Below are positions 42,234-52,057 of a stretch of DNA of 64,000 nucleotides, piece by piece. Numbering within the stretch: position 1 is the first letter of the stretch; each line of letters opens with the position of its first letter. Below the pieces are notes generated by a model. That model worked only from the letters and a program-made list of their open reading frames with translations, searched no databases and had not been told where the DNA came from. Source of the stretch: Skermania sp. ID1734 (GTDB lineage Bacteria; Actinomycetota; Actinomycetes; Mycobacteriales; Mycobacteriaceae); NCBI RefSeq assembly GCF_007489285.1, contig NZ_VLIY01000008.1, positions 62,001 to 126,000 on the forward strand. The letters are read 5' to 3'. Made by a program: the position numbers and the translations under genes.

Positions 42234-44677
42234 GTGCCGGCTCCATTCCGCAGCGTCTCCCGGGCCTGGGCATCTGGGCCGCCGGTGGTCGGCGGAATCG
42301 AGTCATCGACGGGTGCCGACGCAGCCGTGGTCGGCGCGGGCGCCGGCGAATCACCATGCTGGGCGAGGCGGATCCGCGCGGCGGCCGTCTTGTAGATCGG
42401 CTGTTTGGACGCCGGGTCCCAATCCGTGATGGTCAGTTCGTTTGCGGCGCGGTCTTTCTCGCCGTCACCCTCGGCATCCCAGTAGCCGTAGTGGAACGGG
42501 ACGAACAGCACCCCCGGCCGGATCGCCGTGATCCGCGCCTTCGCGCGCAGGGTGGCTCGCGGCGAGGAAACCTCGACCAGATCGCCCTCGGTGATTCCGG
42601 CCTGCTTCGCATCCGTCGCTGACATCTCCACCCACACGTCGGGCGCGGCGGCCTGCAGCTGCGGTGCCCGAGCAGTCTTGGTGCGGGTGTGGAAGTGATA
42701 CAGCGTGCGGCCGGTGATCAGCGCGTACGGGTAGTCCGCGTTGGGTGGCTCGTGCGGCGGAAAGTAATGTGCCGCTTTGATGATCGCCTTGCCCTGTGGG
42801 TTCATCGCCCGGTAGGCGGTCTCCTCGACCGGCGCTCCGGTCACCAGGTCCTTGCCGTAGGACTCGCAATAGTCAGGATGCGCCCAGAACCCGCCGTTCT
42901 CGTACAGCCGTTCTGTGCCGTCGGGGTTTTCGTCGTTGCAGGGCCATTGGATACCGGAGCCGCCCCGCAACTTCTCGTAACTGATCCCGGTGTAATCGCA
43001 AGGGCGCCCGGCGCTGCAGCGCTGCCACGCCGCGAACGCGGACTCGGGGTCGTGCCACGGGGGAAACGGCTTGCCGTCCTTGTCGCGGAAGTCCATGCGC
43101 CGCGCGTAGTCCAGGAAGATGTCGAGGTCGGCGCGCGCGAGCCCCGGCGGTTCGATGGCTTTGTCCGAAAGATGGACCGTGCGGTCGACATTGGTGAAGG
43201 TGCCGGTCTTCTCACCCCACGTCGCCGCGGGCAGCACGACGTCGGCCAGTTCGGCGGTTTCGGTGCGGAAAATGTCCTGCACCACCAGAAACAGCCGGTC
43301 CTGGGCGAGAATCGAGCGGATTCGGCCAAGCTCGGGCAGTGACACCGCGGGATTGGTCGCGCTCACCCACAGCATGCGCAACGAGCCCTGCTCCGCGTAG
43401 CGGAACATCTGCATCGCGTGCGTGGGCGGGGCGAAGTGCGGGATCTTGTTGATCTCGAGATTCCACAGGTCGGCAAGCTCGGCGATATGGGAGTCGTTGG
43501 ACCAGTTACGGAAAGCGGCCAGATCGCCGTCCGCCCCGCACTCGCGAGTGTTCTCCGCGGTCGGTTGCCCGTTCATCTGCAAGACGCCGCAGCCGGGTTT
43601 GCCGAGCATGCCGCGAATCAGGTGTACGTTGTTGACTTGCACGGACGCGGCAGTGGCCTGATGAGACTGGTAAAAGCCCTGCAGCACAGTGGAAAGCAGC
43701 CGTGGCGCCGTGCCGATCAGCTGCGCCGCCCGCTGCAGGTCGTCGAGTGGTACGCCACAAATGTCGGCGACCCGCTCGAGCGGGTAGTCTGCAATCTGCT
43801 TGCGCAGCTCGGCAAATCCGACAGTGTGATTGTCGATGAAGTCGGTGTCGATCCAGTCGTTGCGGATCAGCTCGTGCAGCAGGCCGTTCATGAGCGCAAC
43901 GTTCGTTCCCGGCATCGGTGCCAGATGCACTGTGGCGCAGCGGGCGACGGGTGTCGGGCGCGGGTCGACGCAGACGATCGCCGGAGGATTGTCCCCGGCC
44001 AACCGGTCGAGAATCCTTTCCCACAAGACGGTTTGGGTCTCAGCGACGTTGTGTCCGTACAACGCGATCACGTCGGCGTGGTCGATGTCGGTGTAGGAGC
44101 CGGGCTGGCCGTCGCAGCCGAACGACTCCTTGAGTGCTTCGGCGGCGGTTGCGGTGCACAGCCGGGTGTTGCCGTCGACGTGGTTGGTGCCGATGGCACC
44201 GTGCGCGATGGCGCCGAGGGTGTAGTACTCCTCCAAGAAGAGCTGGCCCGAGGTGTAGAACCCGATGGCGCTCGCACCCTGCTCGTCGAGTAACTCCTTG
44301 GTGCGCGCAACGATTCGGTCCATCGCGGTGTCCCAGTCACTTTCGACGAGCTTGCCGTTGGTGCGGACCAGTGGAGTGGTGAGCCGCTCTCGAGAGTTGT
44401 TGGCCTGCCAGCCGAAAAGATCCTTCGGACCGAGCCGGCCGTGGTTGACCCGGTCCACGGCCCGGCCCCGGACACCCACGATCCGGCCGTTCTTGACGGC
44501 GATGTCCATCGCGTCGCCGTTGGAATGCAAGATCGACGCCGACTGCACCCACGCGTCCACGGCGTCGGGTTCGATGCCGTCGGCGAGATATTCATCGATG
44601 CGGATCGGCCACTCTTTACCGGGTTCGTACGGTGTGCGGCTTCCCCATGGCATCGCTATGCGGTCACTGGTACCCAC
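42230..44677 (-). CDS. Molybdopterin oxidoreductase lacking the N-terminal Fe-S cysteines
   Basis: An 815-residue bis-MGD family enzyme related to assimilatory nitrate reductase and formate dehydrogenase alpha chains. The molybdenum-ligating cysteine is present in TRLCTATA (Cys174), as are the cofactor domains and the C-terminal MopB fold (ITGRTLYHFHT, VEVSSPRATLRAKA). The usual [4Fe-4S] site is gone: the expected cysteines are Ser48, His51 and Asp55 in SASILHSNGDAMD, and the fourth is Gly83 in RLGPKD. Start GTG at 44677 or ATG at 44653. A near-consensus SigF promoter precedes it. Substrate unknown. Confidence 0.88.
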   Translation of the reverse strand: MGTSDRIAMPWGSRTPYEPGKEWPIRIDEYLADGIEPDAVDAWVQSASILHSNGDAMDIAVKNGRIVGVRGRAVDRVNHGRLGPKDLFGWQANNSRERLTTPLVRTNGKLVESDWDTAMDRIVARTKELLDEQGASAIGFYTSGQLFLEEYYTLGAIAHGAIGTNHVDGNTRLCTATAAEALKESFGCDGQPGSYTDIDHADVIALYGHNVAETQTVLWERILDRLAGDNPPAIVCVDPRPTPVARCATVHLAPMPGTNVALMNGLLHELIRNDWIDTDFIDNHTVGFAELRKQIADYPLERVADICGVPLDDLQRAAQLIGTAPRLLSTVLQGFYQSHQATAASVQVNNVHLIRGMLGKPGCGVLQMNGQPTAENTRECGADGDLAAFRNWSNDSHIAELADLWNLEINKIPHFAPPTHAMQMFRYAEQGSLRMLWVSATNPAVSLPELGRIRSILAQDRLFLVVQDIFRTETAELADVVLPAATWGEKTGTFTNVDRTVHLSDKAIEPPGLARADLDIFLDYARRMDFRDKDGKPFPPWHDPESAFAAWQRCSAGRPCDYTGISYEKLRGGSGIQWPCNDENPDGTERLYENGGFWAHPDYCESYGKDLVTGAPVEETAYRAMNPQGKAIIKAAHYFPPHEPPNADYPYALITGRTLYHFHTRTKTARAPQLQAAAPDVWVEMSATDAKQAGITEGDLVEVSSPRATLRAKARITAIRPGVLFVPFHYGYWDAEGDGEKDRAANELTITDWDPASKQPIYKTAAARIRLAQHGDSPAPAPTTAASAPVDDSIPPTTGGPDAQARETLRNGAGT

Positions 44678-44687
44678 GAGCGAGGAG

Positions 44688-44712
44688 GTACCCGGCGATT
44701 GTCCGGTAAAAC
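44688..44712 (-). promoter_or_regulatory. SigF-type promoter of the molybdopterin oxidoreductase gene
   Basis: On the minus strand GTTT (44712-44709), 15 bases, GGGTAC (44693-44688): an exact fit to the SigF consensus as known in mycobacteria. Transcription would start near 44681, so the GTG at 44677 would be almost leaderless and the ATG at 44653 would have a short leader. Confidence 0.65.
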
Positions 44713-44713
44713 G

Positions 44714-47700
44714 TCAGCTGACCCGCACGCTCAGGTTCAGCCGCTTGCGCATCCGCACGCTCGTGCCATTTTCGGACGGTTCCAGCTCGACGTCGTCCAT
44801 GAGCCCGCGCATGAGAAGTAGCCCACGACCGCGCAGGGTGCTGATCTCGGGCGGTCGCCACCAGCCGTTGTCGGTGACCGTTACCGTGCATTCGGCGCCG
44901 GTCATGCTGGCGGTGACAGTGACACGCGCGGCGGCGGAATCGATCCCGGTCTGCCCGGCCGACGTGGTGAAGGCGTGTTCGATGGAGTTCGTGCACGCTT
45001 CCCCTACCGCGATGAGTATCGCGTGCGCGTCGGCTGCCTCGACGTTGCAGTCGGTCAGCCACTCGCGCAGACGGTTTCGGGCGGGCGCCAGTTCCGTCGG
45101 CCGCGGCGCGAAAGCGATGTGCAGCTCCGGCGGCGGCTGAAAGAGCAGCAGCGCCACGTCGTCGTCGAAACCGATGGCTGGAGCCAGTTCGGTCATCAAG
45201 ACGTCGGCAAGCTGGTGCACCGGCAAATCACGCTGTGCGCACAGCAGATCGGCGGCAGCGGCGATGCCCTCGTCGAGCAACTCGCCCCGGCGCTCGACCA
45301 GTCCGTCGGTGTAGATCAGCAGCACCGAACCGGGCTCGACCGGCGCGATCGCCACCGAGCGAGCGGATCGCCGGCGCAGCGCCAGGGCTGGTCCGTGTCC
45401 GCCGGTGAGCAATTCGGCGGTGCCATCGGCGCGCGCGAAGACGGCCGGGGGATGGCCGGCGCTGCTGTACGTGACGGTGTTGGCGGACAGGTCGAGAACC
45501 GCGCAGAAAACAGTCGTGCACATGGCGCCGGGTAGTCCAGCCGCGAAGTGATCAAGGGCCTCGAGGGTCTGATCTGGTGCCGACGTATTGAGCAAAACCG
45601 CGTGCGCGGCGCTGCGCAACTGCCCCATGATCGCCGCCGCTTCGAGGCCGCGGCCCACACAGTCGCCGACCACGATCCCGATTCGCCGGCCCGACAGGTG
45701 CACGATGTCGTACCAGTCGCCACCGATCTCCAACGGTCGGGTCGCGGGCTCGTACCGGACGGCAAACCCCGGCGGCAGCTTGGCCGGACCGAGAATGGCG
45801 CGCTGCAACTGCAGGGCGGTCTCGCGCTCCTGATCGCTGTGGTGCGCGCGGCGCAGCGTCTGCCCGATGTGGCCGGCCAGAGCCGCCAGCAGGCTGGCGT
45901 CCGCCGGGCCGAGCCGGCGCTTCAGGGCAAGTTCGATGAGCAACACCAAGACGCCCTCGGGATGCTCGACGGAAATGCCTACCTGGCGTGCGCCGAGGGT
46001 TTGCGCATCGAGCGGCGTACGGCGCCGCAACTCCTCCAGCGCCTCTCGGGTGGCGTCGGGCAAGGCAGCCCATTCGACGTCGCCTTGGTAGCTCGACAAC
46101 ACCTTGTGCGGCTTGGCATCCTTCACGCCGCCGTGGAAGTCATCGGCGAAGATGGCCGCAATAACACCCTTCGCCCGCCACAGCGCGGCGAGTTCCTCGA
46201 GCGACCAGGTCAGCGCCTCGGTGACGGTCGAAGCCTCGGCGAGCCGGGTGCCCAGATTGGCCAGTGCCGTTTCCCGAAGCGTCCCATAGTGTTCGACCGT
46301 GACGTCGCGTAGTGTGCCGACGCCTTTGAGTTCACCGGTTTCCGGATCGATGACCGGTTTGACGGATGTGGCGATCCACAACCGACGGCCATCGCGATGG
46401 TCGAGCGGCACCACTTCTTGATTGCTTGCGCCGTTTTCGGCGATCCGGGCCAAGGCGGCTTGCAGCTCTTCGAACCCTTCCGGGTCGGTGTCGGGGTCGG
46501 GCCACCACGGATGCGGCACCGCGTACGGCAACCCGTCGACGCCGTAACCGAGCAGGTCGGTGAAGGTCGAATTGATTTCGATGACGGTGCCGGCGGCGTC
46601 GGCGACGAAGAAGCCCTCCTGCAGTGAATCCACCAGGGCGCTGCGCCAATTCGCGTGCCGCGAGCGCATTCGGGCCAGTTCCACGTTCGCGCGGGCGCGC
46701 GCCAGCAGGTCCGCGGCCGAGAACGGTTTGACCAGATAATCGTCGGCGCCGGCTTGCAAACCTTCGATGGCGGACTCTTCGCCGGCGCGGGCGGAGAGCA
46801 GCAAGATCGGCACCGCCGCGGTGCGCGAGTCGGTGCGCAACGCGCTGACCAACTCGAGGCCGTCCAGCCGCGGCATCATGACATCGCTGACGATGAGATC
46901 CGGCGGATCGGCGCGGGCGGTGTCGAGCGCCTCGGCCCCGTCCGCGGCCAAGCGCACCCGATACGCCGGGCTGAGCAACCGACGCAAGTAGTCACGCATG
47001 TCGGCGTTGTCGTCGGCGACCAATACCACCGGACGGTCGACGGCCGCCGCGGCGGTTGGTGCAGCAGGCTCGAGCTCCGCGACCGGCGCGGGCTCGGCGA
47101 CGTTCGGCCCCGGATTCCATCGGAGTGCTTCCTGCACAAAGGGTTCGGCTGTCAGACTGATCGACTGACCGGGCGCGTGCACGGCGGTGTCCGGTGTTAC
47201 CACCGCTTCCGGAGGCAGGTGGCCGCTGCCGTAGTGGAGCTGAATCGTAAAGGTAGTGCCGACATTTTCCGCGCTGTCGACGCTGATGGTGCCCTTGTGT
47301 AGCGCGACGAGTTCGCCCACCAGCGCCAGGCCGATTCCGCTGCCCTCGTTGGATCGCGACCGTACGTTCGCAATGCGGTGGAAACGTTCGAACAGGCGAG
47401 GCATTTCGGATTCGCTGATCCCGATGCCGGTATCCGCCACCGAAACCACCGCGTGCTTGCCCTCGTCGCGGACGCGTACCGTGATGCCGCCCGTGAAGGT
47501 GAACTTCAGCGCGTTCGAAATGAGGTTGAGCACCACCTTTTCCCACATCGCGTGGTCGAGGTAGACCGGCTCCGGCAATGGGGCACAATCGATGTCGAGC
47601 GTCAGTCCGGCCCGGTCGATGGCCGAACGAAACACACTGGCCAGTTCGGCGGTGGTCTCCGCCAGGTCCACCGGCTCGTAACGGGCCTGCATGCGGCCGG

Positions 47701-48937
47701 CTTCGATGCGGGAGAAGTCCAGCAGTGTGTTGACGAGCTTGCCCAGCCGTAATCCGTTGCGGTGGATCATTTCCAGCGCTTCATGCGCCTGTTCGTCAGC
47801 GCCTTCGCAACGGGCGCGCAGTTCTACGACCGGCCCCATGATGAGCGTCAGCGGCGTCCGGAACTCGTGGCTGATGTTGGAAAAGAAAGTGGTTTTCGCG
47901 CGGTCGAGTTCGGCAAGTTCTTCGGCCCGGCGCTGCTGGGCCTGATAAGCAATGGCGGCATTGATCAGTGCGGCCGTCTGGCGGGCGACGAGTTGCAGGA
48001 ACGCCTGGTAGCTCTCGCGCATCGCGCGGCCGGCGCTGGCGGCCAGCACTATCACTCCGATCGGATCCTGGCCGGCATCCCCGACGAGCGGCAGCACCAT
48101 CGCCTCGGCCGGTGGGGTCGGCCATCCACCGGCGGGCAGCGGCCCGAATTGTTCGGCCACTCCGGACAATACGGACGCCTCACCGCTGCGCAGGACCTCA
48201 TCGATGGGCCATCCGCGGTCCAGCGCCGAGACGGCTATCTCGCGTCCGGACGGCGGAGTCACCGATGCCAGGTGCAGCTGCGAACTCTCGTCGCGAAGGT
48301 AGATCGCTGCGTACGGCACGTCCTTGCGTGCTCGGTCGAGCGCGGCAGCCACCAGGGTGCACGCCTCGTCGACGTCGTGGGCGGATCCGGCCTGCGCGCC
48401 CAAGTGGTGCAGCGCAGCGAGCCGCCGCTCGCCCACCACCCGCTCGGTGGTGTCGCTGACTGCCGTGAAGACCCCGCGGACGGTTCCGTCGTCGTCATGC
48501 AGCGGGCTGTAGGAGTACGTCCAGTAGGTCTCTTCCCAATAGCCGTGGCGCTGCATCGGCAGCAGCAGGTCCTCGGACCACGTGGCCCGGCCGGTGTTCA
48601 TCACCGAATCGAGCATCGGGCCGATGGTGTGCCAGATTTCGGTCCACACCCGCTCGCCGGGCTTGCCGAGCGCCGGGTGCTTGTCGCCGAGCAGTGGCAG
48701 GTACGCGTCGTTGTAGAGGAAGCGCAACTCCTCGCCCCACCAGACGATCATCGGAAAGCGCGACGTCAGGCAGATGCGCACGGCCGTTTGCAGCACGGAT
48801 GGCCATTGGTCGGGCGCGCCCATGTCGGTGTCGGCCCAGGCAAAGGCGCGCATCCGGCGGGTCATTTCGCCGTCGCCGGGAAAGACGAGATCGTCCGGAC
48901 CGGGCTGACTCTTTGCGGTCGCGCCAGACTCTGTCAC
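44714..48937 (-). CDS. Hybrid histidine kinase with receiver, SpoIIE phosphatase and RsbW-like ATPase domains
   Basis: A 1407-residue cytosolic signalling protein. Order: PAS-like sensor (about 30-165), GAF (170-325), HisKA with the phospho-His in ISHEFRTPL (about 355), HATPase (NLISNALKF, GSGIGLAL), receiver (VADDNADMR, SDVMMPRLDG at about 690), PAS (780-880), GAF (900-1030), PP2C/SpoIIE phosphatase (GGDWYDI, GDCVGRG, FDDDVALL; about 1050-1260) and HATPase_c_2 anti-sigma-type domain (ACTNSIEHAF, GRGLLLMRG). It could sense stress and switch STAS/anti-sigma partners of SigF. The GTG at 48937 has GGAGG 11 bases upstream; GTG 48946 is an alternative. Confidence 0.88.
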   Translation of the reverse strand: MTESGATAKSQPGPDDLVFPGDGEMTRRMRAFAWADTDMGAPDQWPSVLQTAVRICLTSRFPMIVWWGEELRFLYNDAYLPLLGDKHPALGKPGERVWTEIWHTIGPMLDSVMNTGRATWSEDLLLPMQRHGYWEETYWTYSYSPLHDDDGTVRGVFTAVSDTTERVVGERRLAALHHLGAQAGSAHDVDEACTLVAAALDRARKDVPYAAIYLRDESSQLHLASVTPPSGREIAVSALDRGWPIDEVLRSGEASVLSGVAEQFGPLPAGGWPTPPAEAMVLPLVGDAGQDPIGVIVLAASAGRAMRESYQAFLQLVARQTAALINAAIAYQAQQRRAEELAELDRAKTTFFSNISHEFRTPLTLIMGPVVELRARCEGADEQAHEALEMIHRNGLRLGKLVNTLLDFSRIEAGRMQARYEPVDLAETTAELASVFRSAIDRAGLTLDIDCAPLPEPVYLDHAMWEKVVLNLISNALKFTFTGGITVRVRDEGKHAVVSVADTGIGISESEMPRLFERFHRIANVRSRSNEGSGIGLALVGELVALHKGTISVDSAENVGTTFTIQLHYGSGHLPPEAVVTPDTAVHAPGQSISLTAEPFVQEALRWNPGPNVAEPAPVAELEPAAPTAAAAVDRPVVLVADDNADMRDYLRRLLSPAYRVRLAADGAEALDTARADPPDLIVSDVMMPRLDGLELVSALRTDSRTAAVPILLLSARAGEESAIEGLQAGADDYLVKPFSAADLLARARANVELARMRSRHANWRSALVDSLQEGFFVADAAGTVIEINSTFTDLLGYGVDGLPYAVPHPWWPDPDTDPEGFEELQAALARIAENGASNQEVVPLDHRDGRRLWIATSVKPVIDPETGELKGVGTLRDVTVEHYGTLRETALANLGTRLAEASTVTEALTWSLEELAALWRAKGVIAAIFADDFHGGVKDAKPHKVLSSYQGDVEWAALPDATREALEELRRRTPLDAQTLGARQVGISVEHPEGVLVLLIELALKRRLGPADASLLAALAGHIGQTLRRAHHSDQERETALQLQRAILGPAKLPPGFAVRYEPATRPLEIGGDWYDIVHLSGRRIGIVVGDCVGRGLEAAAIMGQLRSAAHAVLLNTSAPDQTLEALDHFAAGLPGAMCTTVFCAVLDLSANTVTYSSAGHPPAVFARADGTAELLTGGHGPALALRRRSARSVAIAPVEPGSVLLIYTDGLVERRGELLDEGIAAAADLLCAQRDLPVHQLADVLMTELAPAIGFDDDVALLLFQPPPELHIAFAPRPTELAPARNRLREWLTDCNVEAADAHAILIAVGEACTNSIEHAFTTSAGQTGIDSAAARVTVTASMTGAECTVTVTDNGWWRPPEISTLRGRGLLLMRGLMDDVELEPSENGTSVRMRKRLNLSVRVS

Positions 48938-49034
48938 GTGGGTCACAGCCTCCTTTTCTAGAGCAACCACACACCATGCCTGCGCGCTGGTCAATCCCGA
49001 TGGTCGCGCACCGTGACGCCGGCGTCCGATGCCG

Positions 49035-49060
49035 GTTACACACGGGAATAAATTGGGTAG
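49035..49060 (+). promoter_or_regulatory. SigF-like promoter of the GMC oxidoreductase operon
   Basis: GTTA (49035-49038), 16 bases, GGGTAG (49055-49060). One mismatch in the -35 and a final G in the -10. The first gene starts 75 bases downstream. Confidence 0.45.
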
Positions 49061-49134
49061 CCGGTGCCCGTAGCGACGTGTGCGCGTCTGGTTCGCACAG
49101 ATCTGTAGTTCGCACGGAAGGGAGTCACGTTCTG

Positions 49135-49596
49135 ATGGGCATCTCCAGCGGCGCTGTTTCCGAGGTGGAGCAGGTAGTCGATCGCGCACTGTGGGACGTC
49201 GCGCACGGCCGGTTCGAGCGCTCACTCTCCGGTCTGACGGCCTTCGCCGCCGTGGTGACGACCGCCGAAATCTACTTGGAGCACTACAAGGCCAGCTTCG
49301 GCAACAAGTGGATGTGGAGTCCCGTGGTGGTGACCCCACCGGTCGTCGTGGCCGGCATCGGCGGGGTGTTCTCCCGCAAGTGGGCCAAACGCTGGCTGCC
49401 CATCACCGCGGGGATCTACGCGGCGAACGGGCTCGCGGGCGAATACCTGCATGCGCGCGGGGTTGCCCGCAAGCCGGGTGGTTGGCGCAACGCGAGCTAC
49501 AACGTGCCGATGGGCCCGCCGATCGCGGCTCCGGGATTGATGAGCATCGTCGGGGCCATGGGCCTGCTGGCCGCGGTACTGCGTCGAGAAGGCTGA
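49135..49596 (+). CDS. Membrane protein of unknown function, first in GMC operon
   Basis: A 153-residue protein with an amphipathic N-terminus and hydrophobic segments near residues 30-48, 58-78, 85-100 and 128-148. No family recognised. ATG at 49135 with GGAAGGGAG ahead; longer in-frame starts upstream lie over the divergent kinase gene. It precedes the two dehydrogenase subunit genes by about 10 bases and may anchor them to the membrane. Confidence 0.75.
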   Translation: MGISSGAVSEVEQVVDRALWDVAHGRFERSLSGLTAFAAVVTTAEIYLEHYKASFGNKWMWSPVVVTPPVVVAGIGGVFSRKWAKRWLPITAGIYAANGLAGEYLHARGVARKPGGWRNASYNVPMGPPIAAPGLMSIVGAMGLLAAVLRREG

Positions 49597-49606
49597 GGTG
49601 GTGGCG

Positions 49607-50329
49607 ATGCGAGACCTGTCCACCCCGGGCCACCTCCCTAATCGCCGTCCCGACCGGCGCGCGGAACATCCCGGCTGGCTGCCCAGGCAGCGGCGCGGGA
49701 CGACACCTCAAATGATCGGGCGCTACCCGGATTTCGACGTCCTCGAGACCGCCGAGCACTGGGACGAGGCCACCCGGAAGGTGGTGCTTGCCCGGCTCGA
49801 TCCGCCGGGCCCGCTGCGCTTCTTCACCGCCGACGAGCAGCCCACCGCCCGGTCCTTCTGCGACACCGTACTGGCACAGGACTGCGAACCGCGGATACCG
49901 GTGCTGGAGATGGTCGACACCAAGCTCGCCGACGGCAAGCTCGACGGGTATCAGTATGCCGACATGCCTGACGACCGCGACACCTGGCGGCTCACGCTGC
50001 GCGGCCTCGACGAGACAGCACGTGAAAGTGATGCAGCCACTTTCGCAGATGCGCCCGACGAGGTGCGCGAGGACATCATCGACCGTTTCGCGCACGCCAA
50101 GCTCTCCGGCGGTACGTGGGAGCAGCTCAACGTCTCGCGCGCCTGGTCGGTGTGCATGCGAATGGTACTGAGCGCCTTCTATTCTCATCCCTGGGCCTGG
50201 AACGAAATCGGGTTCGGCGGACCGGCATATCCGCGGGGCTTCATGCGGATGGGCGGGTTGGGAGTTCTCGAGCCGTACGAGTCTCCGGGTGCCTACAACA
50301 CCGACCCGGCACGGGACGGTGATCAGTGA
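49607..50329 (+). CDS. Gluconate 2-dehydrogenase subunit 3-like protein
   Basis: A 240-residue protein of the Gluconate_2-dh3 family, the small subunit that partners GMC-type membrane dehydrogenases. Typical elements are LRFFTADEQPTARSFCDTVL and WEQLNVSRAWSVCMRMV. ATG at 49607 is preceded by GAGGTGG; GTG at 49598 is an alternative. Its stop overlaps the GMC gene start by 4 bases, so the two subunits are translated together. There is no clear signal peptide. Confidence 0.8.
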   Translation: MRDLSTPGHLPNRRPDRRAEHPGWLPRQRRGTTPQMIGRYPDFDVLETAEHWDEATRKVVLARLDPPGPLRFFTADEQPTARSFCDTVLAQDCEPRIPVLEMVDTKLADGKLDGYQYADMPDDRDTWRLTLRGLDETARESDAATFADAPDEVREDIIDRFAHAKLSGGTWEQLNVSRAWSVCMRMVLSAFYSHPWAWNEIGFGGPAYPRGFMRMGGLGVLEPYESPGAYNTDPARDGDQ

Positions 50330-52035
50330 TGAAAGACGGCTGGCGGACGCGGCTCGCCGGAGTCCTCAAGGGCTCGGTCGCCCCGGAAGACAACGACTCC
50401 CGTTTCCTACTCGATGTGCACCGCCGCGACCTGCCGGGCGAGGCGACCATGCGCCGCTACGACTGCTCCGACGAGGTCGACCTGGTGATCGTCGGCGCGG
50501 GCGCGGGGGGCTCGGTGTTGGCGCAACGACTTGCCCGGGCGGGTTGGCGCATCGTCATCATCGAGGCCGGCCCGTTCTGGCATCCCGACGAAGACTGGGT
50601 GTCCGACGAGGCGGGCTCGCATTCGCTGTACTGGACGCAGAAGCGGATCATCGGCGGCTCGGACCCGATCGAGTTGGGCAAGAACAACTCCGGACGTGGC
50701 GTCGGCGGGTCGATGGTGCACTATGCCGGCTACTGTCCGCGCTTTCACCCGAGCGACCTCGAAACCTACACCCGCGATGGTGTCGGTGCGGACTGGCCGA
50801 TTTCCTACGAGGACATCCGCGCCCACTACGAACGGGTCGAACGCGAACTACCCGTGGCGGGGCAGGACTGGCCGTGGGGCTACCCGCACCGGTATCCCTT
50901 TGCGCCGCATCCGATCTCCGGCGCGGCGGCCCGGCTGTGGGAGGGCGCCATCAAGCTCGGCGTCGAGATGCGCGTCGGGCCGGTAGGAATTGTCAACGGT
51001 ACCTTCGGAAATCGGCCACACTGCATCTACCGCGGTTACTGCCTGCAAGGCTGCAAGGTGAATGCCAAGGCCAGCCCGTACGTCACGCACCTGCCGGATG
51101 CACTGGCCCACGGCGTGGAGGTGCGGGCGAACTGCATGGCCAACCGGATCGAACTCGACGAATCGGGCCGGGCGCGTGGCGTCGCCTACGTCGACGAGGA
51201 CGGCAAGACCCAGCGGTTGCAACGTGCGAAGGCTGTTGCGGTGGCCGGGTATTCGATCGAGACGCCGCGGCTGCTGCTCAACTCCGCGACCGCCGGCTTC
51301 CCGAACGGCCTGTGCAACAACGAAGACCAGGTGGGCCGCTACGTCATGGTGCAGGGCGCTACCCAGACGGCGGGCCGGTGGGGCGAAGAACTCCGCATGT
51401 ACAAGGCGCCACCGCCCGAAGTGTCCTCGGAGCAGTTCTACGAGACCGACCCCAGCCGCGGTTTCGCTCGCGGCTTCTCCATCCAGACCGTGTCTCCGTT
51501 GCCGATCGGCTGGGCCGAGCACGTCCTCGCCGACGGTCACTGGGGCAATTCGTTGCGCGAGTACATGCGCGACTACAACCATTGGGCGACGGTCGGTGTG
51601 CTCAACGAGTTGCTGCCGCAGCCGGAGAACCGGATCACGCTGGCCGACGAAACCGACCAGTACGGCATCCCGGTGGCGCGGATGGACTACTCGTTGTGTG
51701 ACAACGACAAGGCCAACATGGCGTACTCCACCAAGGTCATCACCGACCTCCTGCATGCCGCGGACGCACAGGATGTCTTGACCATTCAGCGCTTTGCCCA
51801 CCTCATCGGCGGCATGCGGATGGGCACCGACCCGAGCAATAGCGTCGTGGACTCCGATCACCGAACCTGGGCGGTGCCCAACCTGTTCCTCGCGGACGGA
51901 TCGGTGTGCCCGACGCAGGGGAGCGCGAACCCGGCGCTGACGATCATGGCGTTGGCATCGCGGCTAGCCGAACGCTTCATCGAGGGCAAGATCGATCCGC
52001 AACGCTCGGCGCGCCACGGCGCGGCGGTCGGCTGA
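50326..52035 (+). CDS. GMC family FAD oxidoreductase (gluconate/sugar dehydrogenase-like)
   Basis: A 569-residue flavoprotein. The FAD motif is VIVGAGAGGSVLAQRLA near residue 47, with GGSDPIELGKNNSGRGVGGS, read here as GRGVGGSMVHYAG, as the second GMC signature. The catalytic His lies in FAHLIGGMRMG and the C-terminal motif is LADGSVCPTQGSANP. Three cysteines in HCIYRGYCLQGC recall the cluster-binding motif of gluconate and glucose dehydrogenases. It would oxidise a sugar or sugar acid and pass electrons to the membrane. Substrate not evident. Confidence 0.88.
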   Translation: MMKDGWRTRLAGVLKGSVAPEDNDSRFLLDVHRRDLPGEATMRRYDCSDEVDLVIVGAGAGGSVLAQRLARAGWRIVIIEAGPFWHPDEDWVSDEAGSHSLYWTQKRIIGGSDPIELGKNNSGRGVGGSMVHYAGYCPRFHPSDLETYTRDGVGADWPISYEDIRAHYERVERELPVAGQDWPWGYPHRYPFAPHPISGAAARLWEGAIKLGVEMRVGPVGIVNGTFGNRPHCIYRGYCLQGCKVNAKASPYVTHLPDALAHGVEVRANCMANRIELDESGRARGVAYVDEDGKTQRLQRAKAVAVAGYSIETPRLLLNSATAGFPNGLCNNEDQVGRYVMVQGATQTAGRWGEELRMYKAPPPEVSSEQFYETDPSRGFARGFSIQTVSPLPIGWAEHVLADGHWGNSLREYMRDYNHWATVGVLNELLPQPENRITLADETDQYGIPVARMDYSLCDNDKANMAYSTKVITDLLHAADAQDVLTIQRFAHLIGGMRMGTDPSNSVVDSDHRTWAVPNLFLADGSVCPTQGSANPALTIMALASRLAERFIEGKIDPQRSARHGAAVG

Positions 52036-52057
52036 GCGGTCCTGGTGGGGGGCGCGC

